A stretch of DNA of 64,000 nt, taken from Nocardia salmonicida NBRC 13393 (lineage in GTDB: Bacteria; Actinomycetota; Actinomycetes; Mycobacteriales; Mycobacteriaceae). Numbering within the stretch: the stretch's first letter is position 1; each line of letters begins with the position of its first letter. Both the position numbers and the translations under genes were made by a program. The stretch covers positions 124,001-188,000 of the forward strand of contig NZ_BDBR01000013.1 in assembly GCF_001613085.1 (NCBI RefSeq), written 5' to 3'. Below the pieces are notes generated by a model. The model saw only the letters and a program-made list of their open reading frames with translations, was not told where the DNA came from and searched no databases. Of the stretch, positions 29,296 through 38,775 are shown one piece after another.

Positions 29296-30105
29296 TCAGC
29301 GTTCGGGCGAGATATCGGTGTCGACGGGTCCGATCGGGACCACCAGCGGGGTCCCGGTGACCGGGTCCTCGATCACCTTCGCGCGTAGCCCGAAGACCTC
29401 CGCCACCACTTCCTCGGTGAGAACTTCGGCCGGCGTTCCCGCGGCAACCACCCGGCCCGCGCGCATCGCGACCAGCCGATGGGCGTAGCGCGCCGCCAGA
29501 TTCAAGTCGTGCAGCACCATCACCACCGTCCGGCCCGCTTCGGCGTGCAGGCGCCGGACCAGGTCGAGCACCTCGATCTGGTGGGCGAGGTCGAGGAAGG
29601 TCGTGGGTTCGTCGAGCAGCAGCAGGTCGGTGTTCTGGGCCAGCGCCATCGAGATCCAGGCGCGCTGGCGTTGCCCGCCGGACAGCTCGTCGAGTGAGCG
29701 ATCGGCGAACTCGACCATGTCAGTCCAGGTCAGGGCTTCGTTGATGGCGGATTCGTCGTCCTCGGACCACTGGCGGTACCAGCGCTGGTGCGGATGTCTG
29801 CCGCGCGCGACCAGGTCGGCGACGGTGAGACCTTCGGGGGCGAGCGGTGATTGGGGCAGGATGCCGAGCACGCGCGCCACTTCCTTGGTCGACATGCGGT
29901 CGATCCGCTTGCCGTCCAGCTGGACGTGGCCACCGGTGGGGCGCATCAGCCGCGCCATCGCGCGCAGAAGCGTGGATTTGCCGCATCCGTTGGGTCCGAT
30001 CACCGCGGTGACGGTGCCACCGGTGATATCCAGGTCGAGACCGTCGACGACGGTGGTCGGTCCGTAGCCGAGGGTCAGCTCGCTGGCCTGTAGCCGAACG
30101 GTCAT
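29296..30105 (-). CDS. Iron-siderophore ABC transporter ATP-binding protein
   Basis: A 269-residue FecE/FepC-type ATPase that powers uptake of ferric siderophore. Seen: Walker A GPNGCGKSTLL, Q-loop LPQSPLAPEG, signature LSGGQRQRAW, Walker B LLLLDEPTTFLD, H-loop VLHDLNLA. Third gene of the permease-permease-ATPase operon; its ATG overlaps the stop of the upstream permease by one base. Under iron control through the boxes at 32238-32270. Confidence 0.95.
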   Translation of the reverse strand: MTVRLQASELTLGYGPTTVVDGLDLDITGGTVTAVIGPNGCGKSTLLRAMARLMRPTGGHVQLDGKRIDRMSTKEVARVLGILPQSPLAPEGLTVADLVARGRHPHQRWYRQWSEDDESAINEALTWTDMVEFADRSLDELSGGQRQRAWISMALAQNTDLLLLDEPTTFLDLAHQIEVLDLVRRLHAEAGRTVVMVLHDLNLAARYAHRLVAMRAGRVVAAGTPAEVLTEEVVAEVFGLRAKVIEDPVTGTPLVVPIGPVDTDISPER

Positions 30106-31187
30106 CACGCGCCCGCTTTCCCGGCACGGTTGCGCCGCATCAACAGATAGATCAGATAGGGCGCGCCGAGGACTGCGGTGATCACCCCGACGGGGAGTTC
30201 GCCTGCGGGCAGCAGGGTGCGGGCGACGAGATCGGCCGCGACGGTGAAGGCCGCGCCGAGCAACACCGAGGTGAGCAGCGGGGGTTGCGCCGAACCGGTC
30301 AGGCGCAGCGCCACCTGCGGCACCGCGAGCGCGACGAAGATGATGGCGCCCGCCGAGGCGGTGGCGACTCCGGCGAGCAGCACCGCCAGGACCAGCAGCG
30401 CCAGGCGGGCGGCGTTGAGCCGCACGCCGAGCGAGCGGGCGGTGTCGTCGCCGAAGTGCAGCGCGCCGAGCAGGTGGGTGCCCGCGAGCACCACCGGCAC
30501 CAGCACGGCCAGGGCGATCGCCACCGGTGTCACCTGAATCCAGCTGCTGCCGTTGAGGCTGCCGGTCAGCCAGGTCACCGCTCGCGTCGCGACATCGACG
30601 TCGCCGACGCTGAGCAGCCAGAAGGTCACGCTCGAGAGCAGCGAACCGGCGCCGAGGCCGACGAGCACGAGCCGATAGCCTTCGATCCCGCCTCGCCAGG
30701 CCAGCACGAAAACGCACAGCGCGGCGAGCAATCCGCCCAGCATCGACGCCACGGGCACCCCGATCTCGGCGGCGGCGCCGCTGATCTGGCCGCGGCTGCC
30801 GGACAGGGCGATCACCGCGACCGCGGCCACGCTAGAGCCCGCGGTGACGCCGAGAATATCGGGACTGGACAACGGGTTCCGGGCGATACCCTGGGTGATC
30901 GCGCCGGACAACGCGAGTGCCGCGCCGACCAGCGCGCCGGTGAGAATCCGGGGCAGCCGCAGATCCAACACCACATAGGCGAGGCCGTCGTCGCCGCCAC
31001 CGGTGAGTACTGCGAGCACGTCCCACGGCGTGACCGGGCCTCCGTCGGGCATCGTGTAGGTGCCCAGCGCGAGCGCGACGCAGGCCGCCGCGGCGAGTAT
31101 CGCGAGTCCGAGCAACAGGACCGCCGTCGTGCGTAGTCGCAGTTGCCATGACACCGGTCCCAGCCGGACCGCCCGGACCGTACTCAT
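30105..31187 (-). CDS. Iron-siderophore ABC transporter permease (FecCD family)
   Basis: A 360-residue inner-membrane permease with about nine to ten helices. Seen: FecCD motifs RLPRILTGALVGAALALSGAI and NPLSSPDILGVTAGSSVAAV, and the C-terminal cytosolic loop that contacts the ATPase, before DLVARTLLPAGELPVGVITA. The ATG overlaps the end of the first permease gene (ATGA). The two permeases would form a heterodimer. Confidence 0.95.
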   Translation of the reverse strand: MSTVRAVRLGPVSWQLRLRTTAVLLLGLAILAAAACVALALGTYTMPDGGPVTPWDVLAVLTGGGDDGLAYVVLDLRLPRILTGALVGAALALSGAITQGIARNPLSSPDILGVTAGSSVAAVAVIALSGSRGQISGAAAEIGVPVASMLGGLLAALCVFVLAWRGGIEGYRLVLVGLGAGSLLSSVTFWLLSVGDVDVATRAVTWLTGSLNGSSWIQVTPVAIALAVLVPVVLAGTHLLGALHFGDDTARSLGVRLNAARLALLVLAVLLAGVATASAGAIIFVALAVPQVALRLTGSAQPPLLTSVLLGAAFTVAADLVARTLLPAGELPVGVITAVLGAPYLIYLLMRRNRAGKAGA

Positions 31188-32215
31188 ATGCTCACCAGCT
31201 TTCGGCGGCGGACCAGCACGATGAAGAACGGGACGCCGACGAAGGCGAGCATGATGCCCGCGGGCAGTTCGCCCTTGTCCAGGACCAGCCGTCCCGCGAT
31301 GTCGGCGACCAGCACCATGACCACGCCGAGCAGCCCGGCGACGGGCACCAGCCAGCGGTAGTCGGGCCCGGTGATGCCCCGCGCCAGGTGCGGAACGACG
31401 AGCCCGACGAAGCCCAACGGCCCGGCGATCGCCACGACCGCACCGGTCAACAGCACGATCGAGCCGATGCCGACACTGCGCGCCAGGAAGACGCGATGGC
31501 CGAGGGCGCGGGCGGTGTCCTCGCCGAGGCCGAGCGCGTTGAGCGCGGAGGTGTTGGCCAGGGCGAGGACGATCCCGACGAGGACGAACGGTGTCGCCTT
31601 GCCGAGTACGTCGAGGTCGGACCCGACCAGCGAACCGGCCTTCCAGAAGCGATAGATGTCGGTGACGTCGGTGTCGAACAGCACCACCGCCGAGATCAGG
31701 CCCTGCAACAGGTAGCTGACGGCGGCGCCGGCCAAGGCGAGGGTCACCGGCGTGGGTCCGCCTCGGCCCGTCGCGCCGATGACGAACACGGTGATGGTGG
31801 CGATCAGCGCACCGGCGAAGCCGAACCACACGTAACCGAACAGGCTCGAGATGCCGCCGATCATCACCGCGAGGACGATGCCGAGAGCCGCACCCTGGGT
31901 GATACCGAGCAGCGCCGGATCGGCCAGGGGGTTTCTGGTGTGCCCCTGGATCACCGCCCCCGCGATGCCGAGCGCGAGACCGGCGAGGACGCCGAGCAGG
32001 GTGCGCGGCAGGCGAAGGCCGTTGACGATGGCGCCGGTCTCGGTGTCGGTCGTGCCGCCGAGCGCGTGCAGAACATCAAGGGGAGCAATGAATTTCGAAC
32101 CGATGGCCAAACTGAGCAGAACGGCCGCGAAGACCGCGGCCAAGAGTCCGGCGATGAGTAGCAACCGGCGAGTCCGCGTGTTGGCGAACACGACTCCGGG
32201 CGGCGATGCGGGCAC
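31184..32215 (-). CDS. Iron-siderophore ABC transporter permease (FecCD family)
   Basis: 343 residues, the first gene of the operon. Seen: signature LRLPRTLLGVLAGLALGIAG, then GHTRNPLADPALLGITQGAALG, and the family end DIAGRLVLDKGELPAGIMLA. It pairs with the second permease. GTG start at 32215. The binding-protein gene is divergent, with overlapping iron boxes between the two starts, so both sides are probably controlled by an IdeR-type repressor. Confidence 0.95.
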   Translation of the reverse strand: MPASPPGVVFANTRTRRLLLIAGLLAAVFAAVLLSLAIGSKFIAPLDVLHALGGTTDTETGAIVNGLRLPRTLLGVLAGLALGIAGAVIQGHTRNPLADPALLGITQGAALGIVLAVMIGGISSLFGYVWFGFAGALIATITVFVIGATGRGGPTPVTLALAGAAVSYLLQGLISAVVLFDTDVTDIYRFWKAGSLVGSDLDVLGKATPFVLVGIVLALANTSALNALGLGEDTARALGHRVFLARSVGIGSIVLLTGAVVAIAGPLGFVGLVVPHLARGITGPDYRWLVPVAGLLGVVMVLVADIAGRLVLDKGELPAGIMLAFVGVPFFIVLVRRRKLVSI

Positions 32216-32237
32216 TATCCCTCTTCATAGTTGGTAA

Positions 32238-32270
32238 TTAGGTAAGGCTTCGCTAGGTTAGCAACCCTAA
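32238..32270. promoter_or_regulatory. Two overlapping IdeR/DmdR-type iron boxes
   Basis: Compared with the known actinobacterial iron box (TTAGGTTAGGCTAACCTAA), the first site starts at 32238 with TTAGGTAAGGC and has a degenerate right half. The second site, 32253-32270, has TAGGTTAG and ACCCTAA. They overlap and lie between the divergent permease and binding-protein genes, so one repressor dimer pair could shut both promoters when iron is plentiful. Confidence 0.75.
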
Positions 32271-32298
32271 AGAACTCTGAACCACTCGGGAGACCTCG

Positions 32299-33366
32299 AT
32301 GAAGACCCCACTGAGCCGTCGGCTCGCCGCCGCCGCGGCAGTCGCCGCCGCCGTACTGAGCCTGTCCGCGTGTGGCCAGGACCGGTCGGCCACCGGCGCC
32401 GCCGGTAGCGATTGCGATACCGCGAGCAACCTCGACGGCGGGGCCTACCCGCGGACCATCGAGGCAGGGGCGGTCAAGGACAAGGCTGGAGCGAATGTCG
32501 GCACGGTGGTGGACCCGGCCACCATCACCACCCGGCCGGTCCGGATCGCCGCTCTCGACCAGACGTTCGTCGACGCCGCGCTGGTGCTGAACACCGAAGT
32601 GGTCGCGTACACGACGTACCAGTCCATGGGCGAGAAGTTGCCCGCGTTCCTCGGCGCGGCCGCCCAGACCTGCGGCGGGCGAGCGGTGAACATCGGCAAC
32701 CTGCAGACCCCCGATATCGAGAAGCTGGCAGGCGCCCGACCGGATCTGATCGTGTCGGCGAAGGTGCGTCACGAGAAGCAGTACGAGCAGTTCAAGGGCA
32801 TCAAGCTCGGATCGGGCACGGTCCCGGTCGTGTTCAGTCAGACCACCGGCGCCACCTGGAAGGAAAATCTCCTGCTGCTCGCCAAGGCGGTCGACAAGGA
32901 GAATCTCGCCGAGGCCAAGCTCGCGGCCTACCAGGACCGTGCCGCCAAGATCGGCGCGGCGATCAAGGAGAAGAACGGCGGCAACGCGCCCACCGTGTCG
33001 CTGCTGCGCTTCCTGCCCAAGGAGGACCGGCTGATGCAGCGGGTCAGCTTCGTCGGCGACATCTTCGCCGACACCGGCCTGAACCAGCTCGACAAGTCCG
33101 ACGATCCGAAGAACGACTTCTCGATCACCCTGAGCCCGGAGCGTCTCCTCGACGCCGACGCCGACTACATCTTCCTCACCAGCAACGGCGAGGACGCCGC
33201 CGCCCAGCGCAAGGCGGCTGCCGCGGCCAACCCGCTGTGGAATCAGCTGCGGGGCAAGGTCACTCCGGTCGACGATCTGGTCTGGCTGACCTCGGTCGGC
33301 CTCACCGGCGCGCACGCGGTGCTCGACGACATCGCGACGACCTTCGGGGTCGACCCGGCGAAGTAA
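32299..33366 (+). CDS. Iron-siderophore ABC transporter substrate-binding lipoprotein
   Basis: A 355-residue exported lipoprotein of the FecB/FepB type. Seen: signal peptide with lipobox LSLSAC (Cys at about residue 25), then the two-lobe periplasmic-binding fold with PVRIAALDQTFVDAALVLN, GARPDLIVSAKVRHEKQYEQ and a C-terminal DDLVWLTSVGLTGAHAVLDDI. Ribosome site GGGAG before the ATG. Divergent from the permeases, with the iron boxes in between. Which siderophore it binds is not clear. Confidence 0.93.
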   Translation: MKTPLSRRLAAAAAVAAAVLSLSACGQDRSATGAAGSDCDTASNLDGGAYPRTIEAGAVKDKAGANVGTVVDPATITTRPVRIAALDQTFVDAALVLNTEVVAYTTYQSMGEKLPAFLGAAAQTCGGRAVNIGNLQTPDIEKLAGARPDLIVSAKVRHEKQYEQFKGIKLGSGTVPVVFSQTTGATWKENLLLLAKAVDKENLAEAKLAAYQDRAAKIGAAIKEKNGGNAPTVSLLRFLPKEDRLMQRVSFVGDIFADTGLNQLDKSDDPKNDFSITLSPERLLDADADYIFLTSNGEDAAAQRKAAAAANPLWNQLRGKVTPVDDLVWLTSVGLTGAHAVLDDIATTFGVDPAK

Positions 33367-33394
33367 ATCGCCGCAAGCAGCGCACTCGGGCCCT

Positions 33395-33430
33395 GTTCGC
33401 CCACCCCTACACTCGGCGGGGTGGGCGAAC
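33395..33430. terminator. 13-bp hairpin covering the next gene's start codon
   Basis: Perfect arms GTTCGCCCACCCC (33395-33407) and GGGGTGGGCGAAC (33418-33430) with a 10-base loop. It follows the binding-protein stop by 29 bases, so it fits a terminator, but its right arm contains the GTG start (33421) and first codons of the acetyltransferase gene, so it could also block translation of read-through transcripts. Confidence 0.6.
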
Positions 33431-33978
33431 AGAAGCAGCGGATGCTGGCCGGGGAGCTGTATCGGGACAACGATCCAGAACTCGTGGCCGAACGGCAACG
33501 GGCGCAACGATTGTGCGACGAGTTCAACCGCACCGGGCCCGACGAGACCGGGCGGCGGACCGAGTTGCTGGGCGATCTCCTCGGCAAGCTGGGGGAGGGG
33601 TCCTGGATCATGCCGCGGTTCCAGTGCGACTACGGCTACCTGATCGAGATCGGGGCGAACAGCTTTCTCAACTACGACGCGATCCTGCTCGATTGCGCGC
33701 CGATCACCATCGGGAACGACTGTTCGATCGGGCCGCGCTGCCAGTTGCTCACCGCGCTGCATCCGATGGAGGATCACGAAAAGCGCAGGCAGCGGTGGGA
33801 ATCCGCAGCGCCGATCCGGATCGGTGACAACGCGTGGTTCGGCGGCGGGGTGATCGTGTGCCCCGGCGTGACGATCGGGGACGATGTGGTGGTCGGCGCG
33901 GGCAGCGTGGTGACCCGCGATCTGCCGGACCGGGTGTTCGCGGCGGGAAATCCGGCGCGGGTGATCCGGCAACTCTAG
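33421..33978 (+). CDS. Sugar O-acetyltransferase (maltose/galactoside type)
   Basis: A 185-residue trimeric left-handed beta-helix enzyme that moves acetyl from acetyl-CoA to a sugar. Seen: N-terminal motif MLAGELYRDNDPELVAERQ, hexapeptide repeats from DYGYLIEIGANSFLNYDA to IGDDVVVGAGSVV, catalytic His in TALHPM, and the ending AAGNPARVIRQL. GTG 33421 gives the usual short lead before MLAGE. Its natural substrate is often unknown in this family; detoxification of free sugars is one proposal. Confidence 0.9.
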   Translation: MGEQKQRMLAGELYRDNDPELVAERQRAQRLCDEFNRTGPDETGRRTELLGDLLGKLGEGSWIMPRFQCDYGYLIEIGANSFLNYDAILLDCAPITIGNDCSIGPRCQLLTALHPMEDHEKRRQRWESAAPIRIGDNAWFGGGVIVCPGVTIGDDVVVGAGSVVTRDLPDRVFAAGNPARVIRQL

Positions 33979-34003
33979 GTTTGCTGGCTACTCTGGACGG
34001 CAG

Positions 34004-34022
34004 GCGCCGACGACGTCGGCGC
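34004..34022 (+). terminator. Short hairpin, possible terminator
   Basis: Perfect 8-bp stem GCGCCGAC / GTCGGCGC with a 3-base loop, 26 bases after the acetyltransferase stop and before the next gene. No T run follows. Confidence 0.45.
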
Positions 34023-34054
34023 GCGCCCATCCGTGCCCGACCAGAGGAGACCGT

Positions 34055-34477
34055 ATGCGCCACGGCGAAGATCTCTCCCTCACCCATGTCATGCTGCTCG
34101 TGGGTAACCAGGACGAGGCTCTCACCTTCTATCGGGACCTGATCGGCCTTCAGGTCCGCACCGACATGCCGTTCGGCGACAACACGCGCTGGCTGACGGT
34201 CGGTCCGGTCGACCAGAAGAACCTGGAATTCGTGCTCGAGGTCCCGGAGATGGCCCCCGACGCCGCCTACCGGGCGGCCGCGCAGGCGCGCATCGACGGC
34301 GGCGCCCAATCCACGATCATCTTCGCCACCGACGACGTCGACGCCACCTTCGCCCGGATTCGCGACGCCGGGGCAGAGGTCGCGCAGGAGATCGTGAACC
34401 AGCAATACGGCCGCGATTGCGCGTTCCGTGACCCGTGGGGCAACCAGATCCGCTTCACCGCCCGCCAGCGCGGCTGA
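34055..34477 (+). CDS. VOC/glyoxalase-fold protein
   Basis: A 140-residue vicinal-oxygen-chelate protein. Seen: LTHVMLLVGNQDEALTFYRDLIGLQVRTD (first beta-alpha-beta-beta-beta unit with a candidate metal His) and FRDPWGNQIRFT (second unit; the metal residue at its end is not obvious). Could be a glyoxalase-like enzyme, a dioxygenase relative or a resistance protein; no specific substrate can be named. It lies in line with the acetyltransferase and PEP carboxylase genes, with gaps of 76 and 66 bases. Confidence 0.82.
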   Translation: MRHGEDLSLTHVMLLVGNQDEALTFYRDLIGLQVRTDMPFGDNTRWLTVGPVDQKNLEFVLEVPEMAPDAAYRAAAQARIDGGAQSTIIFATDDVDATFARIRDAGAEVAQEIVNQQYGRDCAFRDPWGNQIRFTARQRG

Positions 34478-34543
34478 GCGCGACATGCGGGGCGGGTGCG
34501 GCGTCGGGTCGCGCCCGCGGGCCCGCGGCAATACTGTCTGACC

Positions 34544-37315
34544 ATGGGCGAATCGCGAATCGAGATGGAACCCGAAGCAACCCGGCCGCTGCGCGAGGAC
34601 ATCCGCTTCCTCGGCGGCATCCTGGGCGACACCATCCGTGACCACGAGGGTCCCGAGGTGTTCGACCTGATCGAGCGCGTCCGGATCGAGGCGTTCCGGG
34701 TGCGCCGCGAGGAGGTCGAGCGCAGCGCCGTCGCCGATATGCTCGACGGCACCCCCACCGAGGTCGCGATTCCGCTGATCCGGGCGTTCAGCTACTTCGT
34801 GCTGCTGGCCAATCTGGCCGAGGACATCCAACGTGATCGCCGCCGCGCCGCGCACGTGGCGGCGGGTGAGCCGCCGCAGGATTCCTCGCTGGCCGCCACC
34901 TACGACAAACTCGACGCGGCCGGACTCGACGGTTCGGTGGTGGCCGATCTGCTCACCGACGCGCTCGTCTCCCCGGTGATCACGGCGCATCCGACCGAAA
35001 CCCGCAGGCGCACCGTCTTCGACGTGCAGTCCAAGATCACCGAGCTCATGCGCCTTCGTCGCCGCCTCGAGCCCGGGGAGCCCGGTCTCGACGAATCCGA
35101 ACTGCGGATCCGGCGCGAAGTGCTCACCCTGTGGCGCACGGCGCTGATCCGGTTGGCGCGCTTGCGGATCCAGGACGAGATCTCCGTCGGGCTGCGCTAC
35201 TACGACCTGACTCTCTACGACGTGATCCCCGCGATCAACGCGCAGGTACGGGCCGCACTGCGGGCGCGCTGGCCGGAGAAGGAGCTCCTGCCGCGCCCGA
35301 TCCTGCGGCCCGGATCGTGGATCGGCGGCGACCGCGACGGAAACCCGTTCGTCACAGCGGACGTCGTGCACACGGCAGCCGAACAAGCCGCCGCCTACGT
35401 TTTCGGCCGATACCTGGACGAGCTGGTCGAACTCGAGAAGACCCTGTCGCAATCGGCGCGGCTGGTGCAGGTGTCGCCCCTGGTGGCGGAGCTCTCGGCC
35501 GCGGGATATCCCGACCCCGGCCTGTTCGCCGACGAACCGTATCGCCGTGCGCTGCACGCGATTCGGGGTCGGCTCAGTGCCACCGCCGAGCAGGCGCTGG
35601 GCGAACTGCCCGAGCAGGGCCTCGATGCCGGCGCCGCCCCGTATCCGACACCCCAAGCCGTCCTCGACGACCTCGATGCGATCGATGAGTCCATGCGCGC
35701 CAGCGGCGACGGACTGCTCGCCGACGACCGCCTCGCCGCCCTGCGCCACGCCATCGAGACCTTCGGTTTCCACCTGCAGGGCCTCGATATGCGCCAGAAC
35801 TCCGAGGTGCACGAACAGGTCGTCACCGAACTGCTGGCGTGGTCGGGTGTGCACCCCGACTATCCGAGCCTGTCCGAGGCCGAGCGCGTGGAGTTGCTGG
35901 CCGCCGAATTGCGCACGCGCCGACCACTTCTCGGACCGACCGCGCAGCTGAGCGAACTCGCCACCAAGGAACTGGGGGTGTTGGGCGCCGCCAAGGAGGT
36001 CATCGATACCTTCGGCGCCGCCGCCATCCCGAACTACATCATCAGCATGTGCACCTCGGTCAGCGACATGCTCGAAGCGGCGTTGCTGCTGAAGGAAGCG
36101 GGCATTCTCGATCCGGGTGGCTCCGACACCGCGCCCAGCTGTCCCGTCGGCATCGTCCCGCTGTTCGAAACCATCGAGGACCTGAGCGCCGGTGCGGCGA
36201 CGCTGGCCGCGGTGCTGGAGGTTCCGGTTTATCGCGAGTTGGTCGAGGCGGCGGGCATGCGCCAGGAAGTGATGCTCGGCTACTCCGATTCCAACAAGGA
36301 CGGCGGATATCTCGCCGCGAACTGGGCTCTCTACCGCGCGGAACTCGACCTGGTGGAGGTGGCGAGGCAAGCGGGAATCCGGTTGCGGCTGTTCCACGGT
36401 CGCGGCGGCACCGTCGGTCGCGGTGGCGGCCGCAGCTACGACGCCATCCTGGCGCAGCCCGCGGGCGCGGTGCGCGGATCGCTGCGGCTGACCGAGCAGG
36501 GCGAGGTGATCGCCGCGAAGTACTCCGAATCCGGTGCGGCACATCGCAATCTGGAATCGCTGATCGCGGGCACGCTCGAATCGACGCTCCTGGATGTGGA
36601 GGGCCTCGGCGACGACGCCGAACCGGCCTACGAACTGCTCGACGACCTCGCCGCCCGCGCGCGCGCCGCCTATGCGAACCTGGTGCACGACACCCCGGGC
36701 TTCGTCGAGTACTTCCGCGAATCCACTCCGGTCGCCGAGGTCGGCGACCTCAATATCGGCAGTCGCCCCGCCTCCCGCAAACCCACCAACTCGGTCTCGG
36801 ACCTGCGCGCCATCCCGTGGGTGATGGCCTGGAGTCAGGCCAGGGTCATGCTGCCCGGCTGGTACGGCACCGGCACCGCCCTCGAAGACTGGGTCGGCGA
36901 CGACCCGGCCCGCCTCGCGCGTCTCACCGACCTCTATCAGCGCTGGCCGTTCTTCAATACCGTGCTGTCGAACCTGGCCCAGGTGATGGCCAAGAGCGAC
37001 CTCGACATCGCCGCGCGCTACGCCGAGCTCGTCTCCGACAAAACCCTGCGCGCCGACATCTTCGCCATGATCGCCGACGAACACGCCCGCACCATCCGCA
37101 TGTACCTGGCGGTCACCGGATACACCGAACTCCTCAGCGACAACCCGTCACTGGCCGAATCGATCCACAACCGCTTCCCCTACCTGGAGCCGCTGAACCA
37201 GCTCCAGGTCGACCTGCTGGCCCGGCTGCGCGGCGGTGACGATTCCGAACTGGTGAAGCGGGGCATCCTGCTCACCATGAACGGCCTGGCCACCGCCCTG
37301 CGCAACTCGGGATAA
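34544..37315 (+). CDS. ppc: Phosphoenolpyruvate carboxylase
   Basis: A 923-residue enzyme that joins bicarbonate to PEP to make oxaloacetate and refill the TCA cycle. Seen: catalytic motif [12 protein letters not shown] with His, the [11 protein letters not shown] motif, [16 protein letters not shown], the mobile loop [14 protein letters not shown], and [18 protein letters not shown] near the end. All catalytic residues expected appear present. I chose the ATG at 34544; an upstream in-frame start at 34496 adds residues unlike the family. No terminator is evident after it. Confidence 0.97.
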   Translation: MGESRIEMEPEATRPLREDIRFLGGILGDTIRDHEGPEVFDLIERVRIEAFRVRREEVERSAVADMLDGTPTEVAIPLIRAFSYFVLLANLAEDIQRDRRRAAHVAAGEPPQDSSLAATYDKLDAAGLDGSVVADLLTDALVSPVITAHPTETRRRTVFDVQSKITELMRLRRRLEPGEPGLDESELRIRREVLTLWRTALIRLARLRIQDEISVGLRYYDLTLYDVIPAINAQVRAALRARWPEKELLPRPILRPGSWIGGDRDGNPFVTADVVHTAAEQAAAYVFGRYLDELVELEKTLSQSARLVQVSPLVAELSAAGYPDPGLFADEPYRRALHAIRGRLSATAEQALGELPEQGLDAGAAPYPTPQAVLDDLDAIDESMRASGDGLLADDRLAALRHAIETFGFHLQGLDMRQNSEVHEQVVTELLAWSGVHPDYPSLSEAERVELLAAELRTRRPLLGPTAQLSELATKELGVLGAAKEVIDTFGAAAIPNYIISMCTSVSDMLEAALLLKEAGILDPGGSDTAPSCPVGIVPLFETIEDLSAGAATLAAVLEVPVYRELVEAAGMRQEVMLGYSDSNKDGGYLAANWALYRAELDLVEVARQAGIRLRLFHGRGGTVGRGGGRSYDAILAQPAGAVRGSLRLTEQGEVIAAKYSESGAAHRNLESLIAGTLESTLLDVEGLGDDAEPAYELLDDLAARARAAYANLVHDTPGFVEYFRESTPVAEVGDLNIGSRPASRKPTNSVSDLRAIPWVMAWSQARVMLPGWYGTGTALEDWVGDDPARLARLTDLYQRWPFFNTVLSNLAQVMAKSDLDIAARYAELVSDKTLRADIFAMIADEHARTIRMYLAVTGYTELLSDNPSLAESIHNRFPYLEPLNQLQVDLLARLRGGDDSELVKRGILLTMNGLATALRNSG

Positions 37316-37318
37316 CAC

Positions 37319-37486
37319 TCAGAGGCAGACGCTGATGGTGAACGGTCCGACCGGGATGCCGGTGCAGATCGACACCGAGCCGACGACCGGCTGCGCGGGG
37401 GCGGCCGAGGCGGTTCCGGCGCCGATCGCGGTCACGGAAAGGGCGAGGCCGGCGACGGCGAGCGGGCGGGCGAACTTGGCGAACAT
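37319..37486 (-). CDS. Small secreted peptide with two cysteines (55 aa)
   Basis: Not recognised. Seen: signal peptide (FAKFARPLAVAGLALSVTAI, cleavage after ASA near residue 28), leaving a mature peptide of about 27 residues, APAQPVVGSVSICTGIPVGP plus FTISVCL. The two Cys could form a single disulfide. Ribosome site GAGGA before the ATG at 37486 supports expression. Similar tiny exported two-Cys peptides occur in nocardiae and rhodococci without known role. It ends 3 bases from the ppc stop, convergent. Confidence 0.7.
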   Translation of the reverse strand: MFAKFARPLAVAGLALSVTAIGAGTASAAPAQPVVGSVSICTGIPVGPFTISVCL

Positions 37487-37591
37487 AGGCTGATCCTCGG
37501 GTAGAACGGGGTGGACACCCCCGTGTGGGGGCGCCCCATCACAACACGCACGCACCGACGGCGTCCATGACATGGTGGGAATCGCCGTGGC

Positions 37592-37999
37592 TCAGTCGGT
37601 TACAACGGCGATCGCATCGATCTCGACCAGCATCTCCGCGCGGGGCAGGCCGGTGAAAACGGTGGTGCGCGAGGGCAGTACGCCGTTGCTGGTGTGCTCG
37701 GTGACGAACTCGCCGTACGCCTCGTTCATGATCGCGAAGTCCTCACGCTTGGTGAGGTAGACCCGCAGCATCAGCACATCGTCGAAGGTGGCGCCGGAGG
37801 CGTCGATGATCGCCTTGACGTTCATCAGGGTGCGGGTGGTCTGGGCGGCGACATCGCCCTGGTGCAGGTACTCGTTGGTCTCGGGATCCACCGGGCCTTG
37901 ACCCGACACCTGGACGAACGGGCCCTTGCGCACGCCCTGGGAGAAGGTGTGGGCGGGCGCCGGGGCGTCGGAGGTGCGCACGGCGGTCTTGTCGGACAT
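37592..37999 (-). CDS. RidA-family imine deaminase
   Basis: A 135-residue YjgF/YER057c/UK114 protein that hydrolyses reactive enamine/imine intermediates left by PLP-dependent dehydratases. Seen: FSQGVRKGPFVQVSGQGPVD, DVLMLRVYLTKREDF, SRTTVFTGLPRAEMLVEIDA with the substrate-binding Arg. It is the last gene after the IclR regulator and KDG kinase, and a PLP dehydratase-like gene lies on the divergent side, so it most likely cleans up after that enzyme. Confidence 0.9.
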   Translation of the reverse strand: MSDKTAVRTSDAPAPAHTFSQGVRKGPFVQVSGQGPVDPETNEYLHQGDVAAQTTRTLMNVKAIIDASGATFDDVLMLRVYLTKREDFAIMNEAYGEFVTEHTSNGVLPSRTTVFTGLPRAEMLVEIDAIAVVTD

Positions 38000-38004
38000 G
38001 GGGT

Positions 38005-38775
38005 TCAGCCTTTCCTCGTGGGGACGTCTCGACGGGGGTCCCAGCCGAGTTCGGTGGAGATGGCATCGGCCGTCGCCCTGACCTGCGGCAACAGGGCCAG
38101 CACTTGATCGTGGTCGAGCAGCACATCGGGAACCGAGACCGACACGGCGGCGACAACGGAGCCGATTCCGTCGCGCACGCCGACGCCGATGCAGTTGACG
38201 AAGCTCTCGTGTTCCTCGTGATCTTCGGCGAACCCCTGCGCGGCAACGAGATTCAGTTCGGCCAGATACTGATCGGGGGTCCGCAGCGTGCGGGTGGTGA
38301 ACGGGTGGAAGTCCAATCGCGCTGCCACCGCGGGCCATTCGTTGCGGGGCAGCGCGGCGACGAGCACCTTGCCGACGGCGGTGCAGTGCAGCGGCGCGGG
38401 CCTGCCGATGCGCGAGTACATCCGCACCGCCTGCTCGGCGTCGACCTTGTCGATGTAGACAGCGTCGCCGGATTCGTAGGCGGCCAGGTGCACGGTCTGC
38501 CCGGTGGCCGCGCCCAGCGCGCTCAGGTGCGGGCGGGCGACCGTGCGCACATCACGGTTCTCCAATGCGCGACTGGCCAATTCGAACATCCGGGTGCCGA
38601 GCGAGTAGCGGTGCGCGTTGTCGCGCACGACGAACCGATCGGCCTGCATGGTCTGCAGGAGCCGCAGCACTGTCGACTTGTGGACGCCGAGCCGGACTGC
38701 CAGCTCGTCGAGGGACTGCGAGCTCTCGCCGAGGGCGATGAGAATGGACAGGGCCCGCGACACGCTTTGACTCAT
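38005..38775 (-). CDS. IclR-family transcriptional regulator
   Basis: A 256-residue regulator. Seen: N-terminal winged helix (ALSILIALGESSQSLDELAVRLGVHKSTVLRLLQTMQADRFV) and a C-terminal effector domain with the IclR signature around GVGVRDGIGSVVAAVSVSVP. KdgR-type members respond to 2-keto-3-deoxygluconate. Its ATG overlaps the stop of the kinase gene (ATGA). Likely controls the divergent operon through the palindrome at 39885-39899. Confidence 0.9.
   Translation of the reverse strand: MSQSVSRALSILIALGESSQSLDELAVRLGVHKSTVLRLLQTMQADRFVVRDNAHRYSLGTRMFELASRALENRDVRTVARPHLSALGAATGQTVHLAAYESGDAVYIDKVDAEQAVRMYSRIGRPAPLHCTAVGKVLVAALPRNEWPAVAARLDFHPFTTRTLRTPDQYLAELNLVAAQGFAEDHEEHESFVNCIGVGVRDGIGSVVAAVSVSVPDVLLDHDQVLALLPQVRATADAISTELGWDPRRDVPTRKG

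Noticed and set aside
33749..37084. Very long open frame on the minus strand opposite ppc
   Set aside because: It is the complement of the high-GC ppc gene; the product is full of low-complexity Arg/Gly/Val, and ppc with all motifs accounts for the region.
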